A stretch of 64,000 nucleotides of DNA from NCBI GenBank assembly GCA_021495925.1, contig JAKEKT010000077.1, positions 62,001 through 126,000 of the forward strand. Reading direction: 5' to 3'. Under the pieces are notes generated by a model. The model saw nothing but the letters and a program-made list of their open reading frames with translations. It made no database searches and was not told the DNA's origin. This document shows positions 11,818 through 21,757 of this stretch, in pieces (position 1 is the stretch's first letter; each line of letters opens with the position of its first letter). A program made the position numbers and the translations under genes. This DNA comes from Diplodia intermedia. Lineage: Eukaryota; Ascomycota; Dothideomycetes; Botryosphaeriales; Botryosphaeriaceae.

Positions 11818-12044
11818 GGGATCGGGGAGGCCTGGCGTTCGTGACGGCGGGCGTGACTGAGATCGGGGAGGCTCGGCATGTCAGCGAAGACTGGAATCTG
11901 GGAGGTCCAGCATATTGATGGTACCGGAAGCGGATAGGATCTGGGAGGCCTGACGCTTATGGCGGATGTGTTCGGGATCTGGGAGGCCTGGCACACTTAG
12001 CATAGGGGACGCTTCATTGCTGCGTGGGATCTGGGAGGCTCAGC
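11818..12044 (+). repeat. Six-copy array of GGGATCTGGGAGGCCTGGC after gene C
   Basis: Copies start at 11818, 11859, 11893, 11936, 11974 and 12026, with spacings of 41, 34, 43, 38 and 52 bases, all in the orientation of gene C. The core GATCNGGGAGG is invariant except in the third copy (AATCTGGGAGG). The spacers are unrelated in sequence, so this is a reiterated motif and not a simple tandem repeat. The same motif lies after genes A (three copies) and D (one). Confidence 0.9.
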
Positions 12045-12978
12045 AGACATGGCGAAGATGTGGTAGATTCTTGATTGCTCCTGTCATTTCTTCTTGCTTT
12101 TTGTATTTCTAAGGTATTCCCTCAGTCGGCGCTTTCTACGACGTGCCCGCAGACTGCGTATTACATAGGTTCCGGGATCCGAAGTCTGAGATGTGTTTTG
12201 CAGATTGGAATTTAACCTACATCCTGTATTCTCTCCAATTCCCTACGTGAAAAGCGAGCTTCAGCGTGTCTATGTCCATACGTTTTATTCAATTGCCCAT
12301 ACCTGAAGGCTTTATGGAATCACTTCTACGTCTGCACAATTGCTTCGACTTGCCCACGTAGTACGAACATGGTGTTCTGGGTGGGACTTGTCGGCGGACG
12401 GCGCCTACTATGGGTATATACTTATACAAAGCGGCCGGATTCAAGCAAAGACGTACGGATGGTAAGCCTGAATGAAAGTAGAAATTGTCATGGATGAGTA
12501 CTTGCTGCATTACTCCTGTCTCTTTCCGGATGTCAACGCCCGACTCGGTTCCCGCTCAGAGCTCAGAGAAGTTCGACTCTCGAAACGGACGGCTAACGTG
12601 ATTGTAAAGATACCAGCGTAATCTTGATGTGAGAGGTGTCAAGTCTCTGCCAGCTTTGGCGGTGTGCCGAAAACCGGTGTGCTCACCTCACTTCGGGTGA
12701 CATTGCCCAGTCGTGGTGAAGTTTACAAACCCTTCTCCCGCCCGCTACCTCGACGCCCAAGTGAGGCCAGGCAGCAAAGACATGAAACGCAACATGAAAC
12801 GCTTCTCCGAAGACAATAGCATTGTCACAATAGCGTTCGCCCACAATAGCATGCACCAGCGGCCAAAACCTCGAGTCGATCTTGCTCCCGCTCCTCTTCC
12901 TTTCTACCCCAGCAGCTCTCTTCCCATCTCTCCCGCGCCCCCACCACCAACCACCACCAACCACCAACAACCGCAATC
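12045..12978. other. Intergenic, no recognised gene; leader of gene D
   Basis: Nothing is recognised between the motif array and the C/A-rich leader that precedes the gene D start at 12979. Confidence 0.4.
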
Positions 12979-14168
12979 ATGTCGAGCCACAGGGCTCTGC
13001 GCAGCGCTGGCGCTGTGCCCCTCCTCCGCCTCCCCTCCCCGCCTCCCCGCCGCCGTGCCGCGCCGTCTGCTCGCCCGCGGGCACCGAGGCCTGCCCCGGC
13101 CAGGCGCCCTACAGGTAAGTTTTCTCTCCCGCCAGCATCCCCAAGAAGCACAAACTGACTCTCCTCACAGGCCCTGGTCGGGCGAAGAAGGGCAAGAAGG
13201 CGGCGAAGGGCCGCGGTCAGCCGCTGGACGGCCTGACCGCGGCCACCGAAGAGGAGGCAGAGAAGGACTGGCGGGCGATGCGCGGGCTCCCTCCCCTTCC
13301 CGAGAACGACGACGACGACGACGACGAGCCTGCTGCGCTGGCGCAGCAGCCGCCCCCGCCCAAGCGCAAGCGCAAGGCTGAGGGGGCCCCCATCATGCCC
13401 GTCAGGGCCAGCAAGCGGATCGCCGACCGCCGCCTGGAGGCCAGCGCCGCCTCCACCACCATTCCCCTCCCCCCCTCCGCCGCTCCCGCTGCTCCCGCCG
13501 CCCCTGCGGTCCCCGCTGTCTCCGCCGCCCCGGCCGTTCCCGCCGCTCCCGCCGCACTCCCTGCCGCGCCCGCCGCCGCACTCCCTGCCGCCGCGGCTCC
13601 GCCCACCCCGGCCGCCAACGCCCTGCGCAGCCGCAACGACCCCGTTGTCGGCGCCAACGGCTTCCGCCTGCTGCACCCGCAGCACCACTTCGTCCGCGGG
13701 ACGGACCAGTCCCAACACCTCACCATGTCGTACACCGACAACACGCAGCCGGGCGTGACGCAATTCATCCGGTACACCCCCCGCGGCCCGCGCGGCGCTG
13801 GCGCCGCGCCCGCCATCGACTGGAACGCGGCCGCCGACATCGCCAAGCTCAACCGGTGGACGTGCCAGGTGCTGAAGCGCCACGGCGCGGCGTCGCTGCG
13901 GCCCGACGTCACGCACTTCACGCCGGGCGAGCGGCAGTGGCTGAGGGACTACGGCCGCCGGCTGGAGGCGGACCTCACGAACAACGGCACCGCGGTGCCG
14001 ACGCGCGAGGAGCAGGCGAGCGCGTTCAACGCTCGCTGGGCCGGCACCGTCGTCGAGCCCGGCAACAGGCAGGCGGGCCGCACGAGGCCGACGAGGACGT
14101 CGCACTCCCTGGAGAGCGAGATCTACCGCAGCAAGCTGTACCCCGACAGCTTGAGGGGCAGGAGGTAG
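12979..14168 (+). CDS. Gene D: Ala/Pro-rich protein, clearest two-module member of the A-F family
   Basis: Exons 12979-13114 and 13171-14168 are joined over a 56-nt GTAAGT...CACAG intron (phase 1). The product is 377 aa. The N-terminus is Arg/Pro-rich and basic (PGRAKKGKKAAKGRG), followed by an Asp run and a PPPPKRKRKAE nuclear-localisation-like segment, then a roughly 65-residue Ala/Pro linker. Module 1 starts near 197: LRSRNDPVVGANGFRLLHP, FVRG, SQHLTMSYTDN, then IDWNAAADIAKLNRW. Module 2 starts near 295: FTPGERQWLRDY, then EEQASAFNARWAGTVV, then a basic TRPTRTSHSLESEIYRS end. The end is nearly collinear with gene E (RPARTNGALMNEVYRS). This member is the best query for the family. Role unknown; nuclear localisation is inferred. 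Confidence 0.85.
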
Positions 14169-14169
14169 A

Positions 14170-14190
14170 GATCGGATCTGGGAGGCCGGC
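14170..14190 (+). repeat. Single GATCTGGGAGGCC motif two bases after the gene D stop
   Basis: CGGATCTGGGAGGCCGGC follows the TAG almost directly. It is the same motif as in the arrays after genes A and C. Confidence 0.85.
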
Positions 14191-14229
14191 TCTGTCTTCT
14201 CCGTTTGCCCTCCGAATTGCTCTTCATCT

Positions 14230-14715
14230 TGGACCGTTTCCTTCGCACAGCACAGCGGCACCTTCGACTGAAGGCCAGCAGCACTTCGAGACTTCGCCAC
14301 AGCTTTTTGGTCTCTGGACGTGCAGTTCTCTTGTTTCCCTTCCGAATATCTCAGCTCCATTTCCGGATCGTTTCCTTCGCACAGCGACCGCGGCACCTTC
14401 GGCTGGAGGCCAGCAGCACTTCGACACTTCGTCATGCACCTTGGATCTCTGGAGGCGCAGTTCTCTTGTTTCCTGTCCCAATCTCTCAGCTTCGTCCTGG
14501 ATTGATTCCTTCGCACAGCAACCGCGGCACCTTCAGCTGGAAGGCCAGCAGCGCTCCGAGACTTCGCCTTGAACGTTTTGCCTCCGGGGCTGAGTTGCTT
14601 CTCTCTACACATTCGCTGCTCTTCATTTTTCATTCTGGGACGGTTTCCTTCGCACAACACAGCGGCATGACCGGCGCAAAGGTTTTCAGCATCACCTCGG
14701 GACTTCGCCACTGGC
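14230..14715 (+). repeat. 134-bp tandem repeat, about 3.5-4 units, downstream of gene D
   Basis: The marker TTTCCTTCGCACAGC recurs at 14237, 14371, 14505 and 14644, a period of 134, 134 and 139. Each marker is followed by CGGCACCTTC, GGCCAGCAGC and GAGACTTCG-like blocks (the fourth is diverged). Overlapping open frames here are by-products of the repeat, whose early period is not a multiple of three. Confidence 0.9.
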
Positions 14716-15963
14716 CTTTGGTCTCCGGAGCAGCATCGTTTCTTTTGCTTGATCAGGGTTCCTTTGTTCTTTGCTCGTCATTCGGATTGCTTCTTTTGCC
14801 AAAAGTTCTTTGTTTTTTGTGCTTGATTCTCTGTTGTTTGGCGCTCAGGATGGGATCGGTGCTTGAGGGAGCGTTTTTGATGGACAGAGTCGACAATCAC
14901 ACACTCTGCTTGATTTGCATCGATTGGCTTCCTCACGGATGAATCTGTGGAGATGGGAGATGACTTTATGACTGGCAGCGTGCGTTTGATCCTTTTTCCT
15001 GCAATTCTTTCTCTTTGTAGCCCAAAATGATGAGCAGAGCAGGACTCGCTACCCCGAAATGCCTTTCCCGAATCGTGTGTGATTTGACTATTTGAGTGGT
15101 GCGAGGCTTGCCCAGCCTGGGTGGAGGTGTGCGGATGCGCGAGACACCAGCACTAGAGTACCAATGACCCATAAACGTTTCCGTATTTACCAGTAATGCT
15201 AGTGGAAAATACAGTTTTTACGGTTTTACCCGCAAGAATTATGGTACATTGCCTCAGCCATGTTCAAAACCGTAATTCTCTAGAGTCTGTGCTCTTTATG
15301 CGGTAAAACTACAGAATCGTCGCTGCGGGCGAGTCGTTTTGGTGGTTTTACTACAAAAAGAAGAATTACGACCCAACAATGTAGTAAATCCATAATCTGA
15401 GGTCATAGAAAGCTCGGCTGGGAACTAAAGGACATTTGCACCGGAGGAGGAGCGCTGGGTAGTTCAGCAAAGTGGTCCTGACATATGGTGAATTCGCAGA
15501 TTTGGGCATGAGAATCGCTCAAAATGCTTGGTGTTGATCAAATACCTGGGTGGGCGACAGAGACGAGTTCGTTTTTGATATTGCGAACTTGCAGTCAACT
15601 GAACATGAACTGATACCGATGACGTAGTTGGTATGCAAAGCAACATTGCGGTATCTACGATTGCCTTCACAAAGTACCCGGCCCGTTGTGCAACAGCTTC
15701 GGGCAATGTTGAAATCCTTTCATGCTCTGAGCTTCCACAGCTTCGGTGTGGATCTTGTAGTCTAAAAACAATGCCCAGTCTACCTGTCCTTTTCGAAAGC
15801 CTTCCTGGAAACAGTGAAAGCAGAGCTATGAGCCACTATGTTTACATGGAAGCCGTAAAAACAGATCCCAGTGAGCCACGGAGCAAGCCAACCTCCACGT
15901 CCAGCAATTCCAATCCTGCTCCACCATTGCTCCTTCATCAAGCCCCTTTGCTACTTCAAGAGC
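14716..15963. other. Intergenic between D and E, no recognised gene
   Basis: Nothing is recognised. 15170-15400 contains several diverged GGTTTTAC/GTAAAACC-like segments in both orientations, too degenerate to call an element. Confidence 0.35.
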
Positions 15964-17545
15964 CTAAAGCTCGAACGAGGAGCCCATGTAGGCATTTGTA
16001 CTGTCACCATCCCCATCCTCAACATCATGCTGCTTGTTTCCCTTCTGCTTGTCTCCCTTCTGCTTGTCTCCCTTCTGCTTGCCTCCCTTCTGCTGCCCAT
16101 CCCCCTTCTTCTCATCCCCATTCTTCTTTACCCCCTTCTTCTCATCCCCCTTCTTCTTCTCATCCCCCTTCTTCTCGTCCCTCTTCTTCTCGTCCCTCTT
16201 CTTCTCGTCCCTCTTCTTCTCATCCCCCTTCCGCTCAACCTCCTCTCTCTCCACCTCCCTCTCCAATCCATCGCCACGGCCTCTTGCCTTCGCCTCCGCC
16301 TTCGTCTTCGCCTCCATCTTCTTCTTCTTCCCTCCCTCCCCGCTCCTCGTCAACTGATACTCCATCTTCCTCTTCAACCCACTCCGATACACCTCATTCA
16401 TCAACGCGCCATTCGTCCTCGCCGGCCTCCTCCCACCATCCGCCACCACCCCCGGCACCACCCTGCCCGCCCAATACGCATTAAACCTACGACACAACTC
16501 ACTCAACGGCGTCGCGGGCTGCAGCTCGAACAACCTCTTAATCCACGCCCTCTCCTCAGGCAGATACGGCACCACCGGCGCCGACGCCGCGGTCTTGTTG
16601 CCCCGCTGCGTGCCGCCGCCGACGACGCCGCGGTCGGCCAGGAAGCGGCGGACCCACGACTCCAGCCGACGCGCGGTGGTGGCGGCGCTGAAGTCGAGGT
16701 CGGGGGCGTTGGGGGGCTTCGTGTACGTGTGCTGCTGGATGCGCAGCTCGCTGTTGTCGATGTAGTGGAGTGTCAGCATCGCCGCTTGGTCGAGCGGCTG
16801 GCCGTCGCGCGAGCGGAGGTGCTGGCCGGCGGGGCGGAAGCGCGGGCGGCGGTGGAGGAGCATGAAGCCGTGGGAGCCTGGCGGGAGGAGGGTGGATGAG
16901 TTGGCGGGTATATAGGGGAGAGTATGGGGAGGGGGGGAAGGGCTTACCGGTGATGGGGATCTCGTCGGCCGTGTAGTGGGCGTGGCCCGGGAAGTATAGC
17001 GTGCCGTAGGATGGGCTTGGCTTGACGTTGGCCCAGCTGTTCGGCGGCGGCGCGTCGTCGCTGGAGTTGTGGTCGAGCGGGAGGGGCGGCTCGTTGTCGT
17101 TGTTGTCGTTGTTGTCGTCGTTGTCGTCGTTGTCGTCGTTGTCTTCGTCGTCGACCTGGCTGGGCTGATGCTCGTGCTCGTGCTCGTTCTCGTCCTCGTT
17201 CGTCATGTCCTCGATCTCGTATGAGATGACGCGGTCCGTGAACCTGATGTCTTCGTCGACGTTTTCAACGGAAGACGGGTGCGCGAGGCGGGTGGACGAG
17301 GTGTTGGAAGGGCTTTCATCGCCGTTGGAAGCCCGTAGAAGCTTGTCGTACAGTACCTCGCGGAACGTGTCGAAGACGGCTCGGTCTTCTGGTTGGAGGT
17401 CCATGACGTCGTAGAGGATCTGGAATTCGAAGTTGTTGTTTTGCGGCTGGCGCTCCGAGTCTGTGTTGATCGCGTGGGTCGGGCTGGCCGCGTTGGTTGG
17501 GCTGGCCGGATTCGCGTCAGTCGCGTTGGCGCTCTGGCTTGACAT
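15964..17545 (-). CDS. Gene E: acidic-to-basic two-module family member with Lys/Asp repeat tail
   Basis: Exons (minus) are 17545-16948 and 16877-15964, with a 70-nt GTAAGC...GCCAG intron in phase 1; the product is 503 aa. An upstream in-frame extension exists, but the ATG at 17545 opens a normal Ser/Asn/Ala-rich N-terminus. Residues about 42-75 (FEFQILYDVMD...) match gene F (DDFKLLYNVQD), suggesting a third shared block. The middle is acidic with a DDND run. Module 1 starts at the splice junction (ITG|SHGFMLLHRRPRF, LDQAAMLTLHYIDN). Module 2 is at about 304-370 (YLPEERAWIKRLF, LCRRFNAYWAGRVV, RPARTNGALMNEVYRSGL). The tail of about 130 residues is a degenerate DEKK/KGDKQ repeat, strongly basic. 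It is the only member on minus. Confidence 0.85.
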
Positions 17546-18087
17546 TGTGCCGGTGTAGCAGGTGAAGATGGTCGTGATGGCGTTGATCAAAGAAAGACTT
17601 GTATGGCTCTTCGCTGCAAATGCTTTGGGTGCGGTGCGGTGACGCAAAGGAGTCAGCGCGTGTGTGGTGTGGCCCAGGTCTGGACGAGAACGCGGAGGGA
17701 GACACTTCAACGAAACGCCTGCGCCTGTGCGCTATGAACGTCCCAGCTACGGTTGCAGGCTCTGAAATGCGTCAGCTACTGCGGCGAATGAGCGGCATGC
17801 CGAAGTCAGGGCAACCGGAAGTGAAGTTCACCTGGGCTCCAGCGAGGCCACTGCTCCTCACCTTGCCAGCAAACCCAGTTCTCGTCAGTTTCCCCAGATG
17901 CGAGTTAGACGCGTCGCAGTAGGTTTCGTGCCTTCCGTATCGGTCACTCCCATTCCGTGCTCTTCCAAATTTTCCAATTTTCTACCTACAAGATCTTCTG
18001 CCGCCCGTCCTCCCTCACCACCTCTTCAACACCCACGCACACGCTTTCTACCTCGCACCGCGCCCAACCTCAAGCATAGCTAACACT
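17546..18087. other. Divergent intergenic region between genes E and F
   Basis: The roughly 540 bp between the E and F start codons must hold both promoters. The stretch before F (about 17930-18087) is C/T-rich, as is common for fungal leaders. No clear motif was found. Confidence 0.5.
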
Positions 18088-20496
18088 ATGTCTGAAAAGC
18101 ACTGTGCCGAGCCTAGCGACGGTATGAACTCTAGCAAGCACTACGTCGACAACCCTAGCGACGCCATGGAGTCGTCCAACGAGCGCTGCGCCAGCGCTAG
18201 TGGTGACAACAACTTCACGTCTGACAAGAACGACGCAACCCCCAACGACGCCATGGAGTCGTCCAACGAGCACTGCGCCAGCGCCAGTGGTGACAGCAAC
18301 CTCAAATCTGACAAGAACGACGCAACCCCCAGCGGCAGTATTGAGTCTTCCAACGAGCGCTGCGCGAGCGCCAATGGCGACAACAACATTTCGTCTCACA
18401 AGCACTGCGGCAACCCCAGCGACACTCTTCACTCGTCCGAAAAGCACTGTGCTGACGCCAGCGGTGACAACAACCTCACGTCTGACAAGTTCGGCGCTAA
18501 GCTCAGCGGCAATATGGAGTCATCCGAAAAGCTTTGCGCCAGCACCAGCGATGTCAACAACCTCACCTCTGACAAGGACGACGCTAACCCCAGTGGCAAT
18601 ACGGAGTCACCCGAAAAGCATGCCGCCAGCGCTGGCGACGATGACACTACGTCTCACAAGGACAGCGCTCACTCCAGCAACATCACTGACTCGTCCAAAA
18701 AGCATTGCGCGAACTCCAGCGACACCAAGAAGGCCGATTCTGCATCTGACAAGCCATGCCGCGACGCCAGCGCTACCAACGAGCCTGACGACGACAACGA
18801 CCCGCACGGCAAGATCACCGCCGAAGACCTCGTGCGCACCAAAGACCAGGCCCTCGCCATGCTCAAAGCCGAACTCCCCTTCGCCGTCACAAACGATGAC
18901 TTCAAGCTGCTCTACAACGTGCAAGACCCGGGCGCCGCCATGGCCGCGCTCCGCGCCACAACCCTCGCGCACGCGGACCACTTCGCCGACCTCGCCACGC
19001 TGCCCGCCCCGGCCGACCTCACCGTGCTCCCCAGCGGCAACGCCGGCGGACCGTGGACGCCGCGCCTCGCCAACAAGTCCGACCTGGCCATCATCTACAC
19101 GCCGAGCCCGCCGCCGACCAACATCCCCACTACTCCCGCCGCCCTGCTGCAGCACGACAACGGCAACGACAACTTCGCAGCCATCACCAGCGACCTCTTC
19201 ACCTTCGCCTTCCCGGACCGCAGCGCCGAGGTCGCCGACGCGTGGCACGCGGCCGAGCGCGCGCGGCTGCGCGCCCTCGCCGCCGCCGTCCTGCGCGACG
19301 AGCACGCCTTGCGCCAGCGCGACCGCCGCAGCAACCCGCGGCTGCGCATCAACAACGACGACGACGATTCCTTCGCCGCGCAGGAGAGCGCCGTCACTGC
19401 GCTGCACGGCCCCATGTTGCACGCGCACGAGGTGTGCGGCAGGGACGACGGCTTCGTGCTGCTGCATCCGCCGCCGGTCTTCGTGAGGGGCGAGAGGTGG
19501 CAGCGGGTGCGCGTGTGCAATGGCGGCGCCGGTGCGGTGGGCGTTGATGGTGGCACGGTGGAGGCGGCTGGTGAGACGGCGGTGCTGGACCAGATGGCGG
19601 GGTTGGTGCTGTACTATGTTGACGATATGAAGCGTGGGTATCTGGCCGAGATGAGGAGTCAGGGACATGCGGCGTACCTGGTCGCCAGGGAGAAGGCCAA
19701 GCAGAGGAATGATATCGGCCTGGAGGGCCTGGATGGTGATGAATGGGATGTTGTCGGCCGCCATGGCGAAGAAGACGATGACGACGACGGCAAGAAGCAG
19801 AAGAAGAGCGACGTCAACGCGACGTACGCAGGTGCCGTTGATCAGATCGCGCAGCAAGTCTGGCTGCAAGAGGCTTGCCATCCGGCTGTTCTGCCGACTC
19901 TCAACGACAAGGACCTCGTTCTCGCGGTTAAGAACTTCACCAGGATCGGCGGTATTCCGAAGATGCTGCTCAGCGCCAGCCGCATCAAGAAGATAATCCA
20001 CCCGATCTTGCTTGACGCCGAGGCCAGGAAGAACATCGACTGGAATGATGGCAAGACCATCCGCGAGTTCAACCGTTGGGTCTCCGACGTCCTCTGCAAG
20101 ATGGGGGTGGAGTTCGACCACGACTACTCGGAGGCCGAAGCTAGATCGTTGAGGGAGGTGATGGGCATGCCGCTCCCTGAAGACGTCGATACCATCCTTC
20201 CGAATGGCGGCGGCCTGTCTCCGCTCGAGCGCCTTCTCGTCTCGATGATTCGCAAGAATCCAGAAGGGATCGCTGACATGTTCACTGGCGCCGGAGATGA
20301 TAGGCAGTCTTTCGAGGAGGCTGTTGCAGCGACGAGATTTCGGGCTCTCACGTGGACAGAGATCGTGGAACAGTTCAACGAGCTGTGGCACGGAGAGATC
20401 GTCATGAACGGCGCTCGTCACCATGGTCTCTGGCAGAGACCCAAGAGGACGGTGGACGACTTGATGACCATGGCAGAAAAGTTGGACATCAACTAA
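18088..20496 (+). CDS. Gene F: repeat-bearing largest two-module family member
   Basis: A single exon gives 802 aa. Residues about 1-220 are six to seven copies of a roughly 30-residue repeat (consensus MESSNERCASASGDNN, then TSDKxDATPS), rich in Ser, Asn, Asp and regularly placed Cys/His. Then follow a block shared with gene E (DDFKLLYNVQD, near 275) and an Ala/Arg helical region. Module 1 is near 453-560 (GFVLLHPPPVFVRGERW, LDQMAGLVLYYVDD), interrupted by a Gly/Val loop. A long insertion of about 90 residues, partly Asp/Lys-rich, comes before IDWNDGKTIREFNRW (near 649). Module 2 is split: YSEAEARSLREVMG, then about 60 extra residues, then FRALTWTEIVEQFNELWHGEIV and QRPKRTVDDL. No enzyme motif is seen. 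It may be the ancestral, unshortened architecture; function unknown. Confidence 0.85.
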   Translation: MSEKHCAEPSDGMNSSKHYVDNPSDAMESSNERCASASGDNNFTSDKNDATPNDAMESSNEHCASASGDSNLKSDKNDATPSGSIESSNERCASANGDNNISSHKHCGNPSDTLHSSEKHCADASGDNNLTSDKFGAKLSGNMESSEKLCASTSDVNNLTSDKDDANPSGNTESPEKHAASAGDDDTTSHKDSAHSSNITDSSKKHCANSSDTKKADSASDKPCRDASATNEPDDDNDPHGKITAEDLVRTKDQALAMLKAELPFAVTNDDFKLLYNVQDPGAAMAALRATTLAHADHFADLATLPAPADLTVLPSGNAGGPWTPRLANKSDLAIIYTPSPPPTNIPTTPAALLQHDNGNDNFAAITSDLFTFAFPDRSAEVADAWHAAERARLRALAAAVLRDEHALRQRDRRSNPRLRINNDDDDSFAAQESAVTALHGPMLHAHEVCGRDDGFVLLHPPPVFVRGERWQRVRVCNGGAGAVGVDGGTVEAAGETAVLDQMAGLVLYYVDDMKRGYLAEMRSQGHAAYLVAREKAKQRNDIGLEGLDGDEWDVVGRHGEEDDDDDGKKQKKSDVNATYAGAVDQIAQQVWLQEACHPAVLPTLNDKDLVLAVKNFTRIGGIPKMLLSASRIKKIIHPILLDAEARKNIDWNDGKTIREFNRWVSDVLCKMGVEFDHDYSEAEARSLREVMGMPLPEDVDTILPNGGGLSPLERLLVSMIRKNPEGIADMFTGAGDDRQSFEEAVAATRFRALTWTEIVEQFNELWHGEIVMNGARHHGLWQRPKRTVDDLMTMAEKLDIN
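18160..18720 (+). repeat. 90-bp coding tandem repeat in gene F
   Basis: In-frame repeats of about 90 bp encode MESSNERCASASGDNN-like units. Repeat-to-repeat differences are mostly substitutions, with a few units shortened towards the C-terminal end. Confidence 0.85.
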
Positions 20497-21757
20497 GCTA
20501 CTACATGTGGCTTATCATGGTACGAACTCTGACACTTCTTGCTGGAAGGGTATAAAGTCAGAGAAGGATTCTAATCAATTGGGCGTGGTTCATTCACAAT
20601 CTTCCCGGGTCGCAGGCATCGTAGGATAGCTTGCACGCGACCATGAAGATTCTATTAATGGCACATAGGCCTGCTCCATCGCGAGAGGCTAGGATATAAA
20701 ATTCAAGAAAGGCTTTGCCACCAAAACCATTGTTTCCAGTGACCCCGCATGCTTTCGTGAAGTGCCATAGAATTTGCCGCCGTGAGCTGTGGTCGACTGC
20801 GCCGTGAACTATATGAAATAACCGACAAGAGGCTTCTGTTTCCGTAGCGAGGTCTTCTAGTCGTGCGCGAAACGAATAACGTAAGCGCGCTCTTCTACGC
20901 CGATTAATGCGAGGGGTATGTCTTCGTCGGCGGCGCCAATACTCCCTTGTCGAAGAGTTGAGCTTGATCGACACGTTCAAAGAAGCTTTGAATATTGGGG
21001 CTAAGCGAGCCGAGTAATGCCAATGCGGTCCAGACCCGGGTCACCATGCGACGGCTCGTCAGTGTGGTCGGTCTGGGCCAATTGATCGACTGCATCTATT
21101 AAAACGCTAAAAAATACCGTCCAATTAGTCTCCTCACCACCAGCATATACTGTGAACGACGTAATAAGCCCACAGCGGTTGGCTGGTACGGGTTTCCGAA
21201 CTGCGGGGATGAAAGGGCGAAAGTAACAGTGAGTAAAAGATTTAAAGAGTGGCACGCGGCTCCACGTCAGGGCGCTTGCAAAACGGTGAGTGAGTAGAAC
21301 GAAGTGGATATCGTGCATGCGCATAAAAAGGCTACTTGGGAGCATCAACAACTTTTGTTAGATTGAACAGACTTCGAACTCAACAAAGAGCTGGGGTGGT
21401 ACAACCCCCGCACCTCTTGGTCGTTGTTCAGCAGCCTCTCGCTTTGTATGTGAATCACATCCTCTCATCTCTTTAACACTTGTCGCTGACGAAATCTTGA
21501 TGAAGGAAATCATCCATTCAACCAGACTACACTCAGTTCCCAACCGCGTGGAGCTTCGAATCTTTTGATACTCTCTTTGTCAGGGACCGATATGTCAACG
21601 CCCGCGGCATCAGACCACACGGGGCGCCTCGAAAACAAATACGGTGAAATGCCGGCCAAAAAGAACGCCTTCTCTTTTCACTCCCAGGAAATTATACCAA
21701 GACGCCCGACCAAATTCATTCAAATGAGACCTTAAGTTGAGTCAATCGCGTTGGGAT
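20497..21757. other. Intergenic, no recognised gene
   Basis: Short open frames on the minus strand at 20594-21351 have no recognisable motif. It separates the A-F cluster from the first C2H2-family gene. Confidence 0.4.

Noticed and set aside
11818..12044. Repeat array considered as a CRISPR array
   Set aside because: Eukaryotic context, uneven spacing, imperfect 19-bp repeats, no cas genes.
12560..12600. tRNA B-box-like AGTTCGACTCTCG
   Set aside because: No A-box at suitable distance and no cloverleaf can be drawn.
12825..14711. 628-codon open frame on minus over gene D
   Set aside because: It mirrors gene D and the 134-bp repeat; its composition is the complement of D's Ala/Pro codons and the plus-strand frame carries the conserved modules and intron.
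15170..15410. Possible degenerate inverted-repeat element (GGTTTTAC / GTAAAACC segments)
   Set aside because: Arms are too short and mismatched, and no target duplication could be found.
18607..20424. 605-codon open frame on minus over gene F
   Set aside because: Shadow of the GC-rich third positions of gene F; no motif, while the plus frame aligns with E, D and A.
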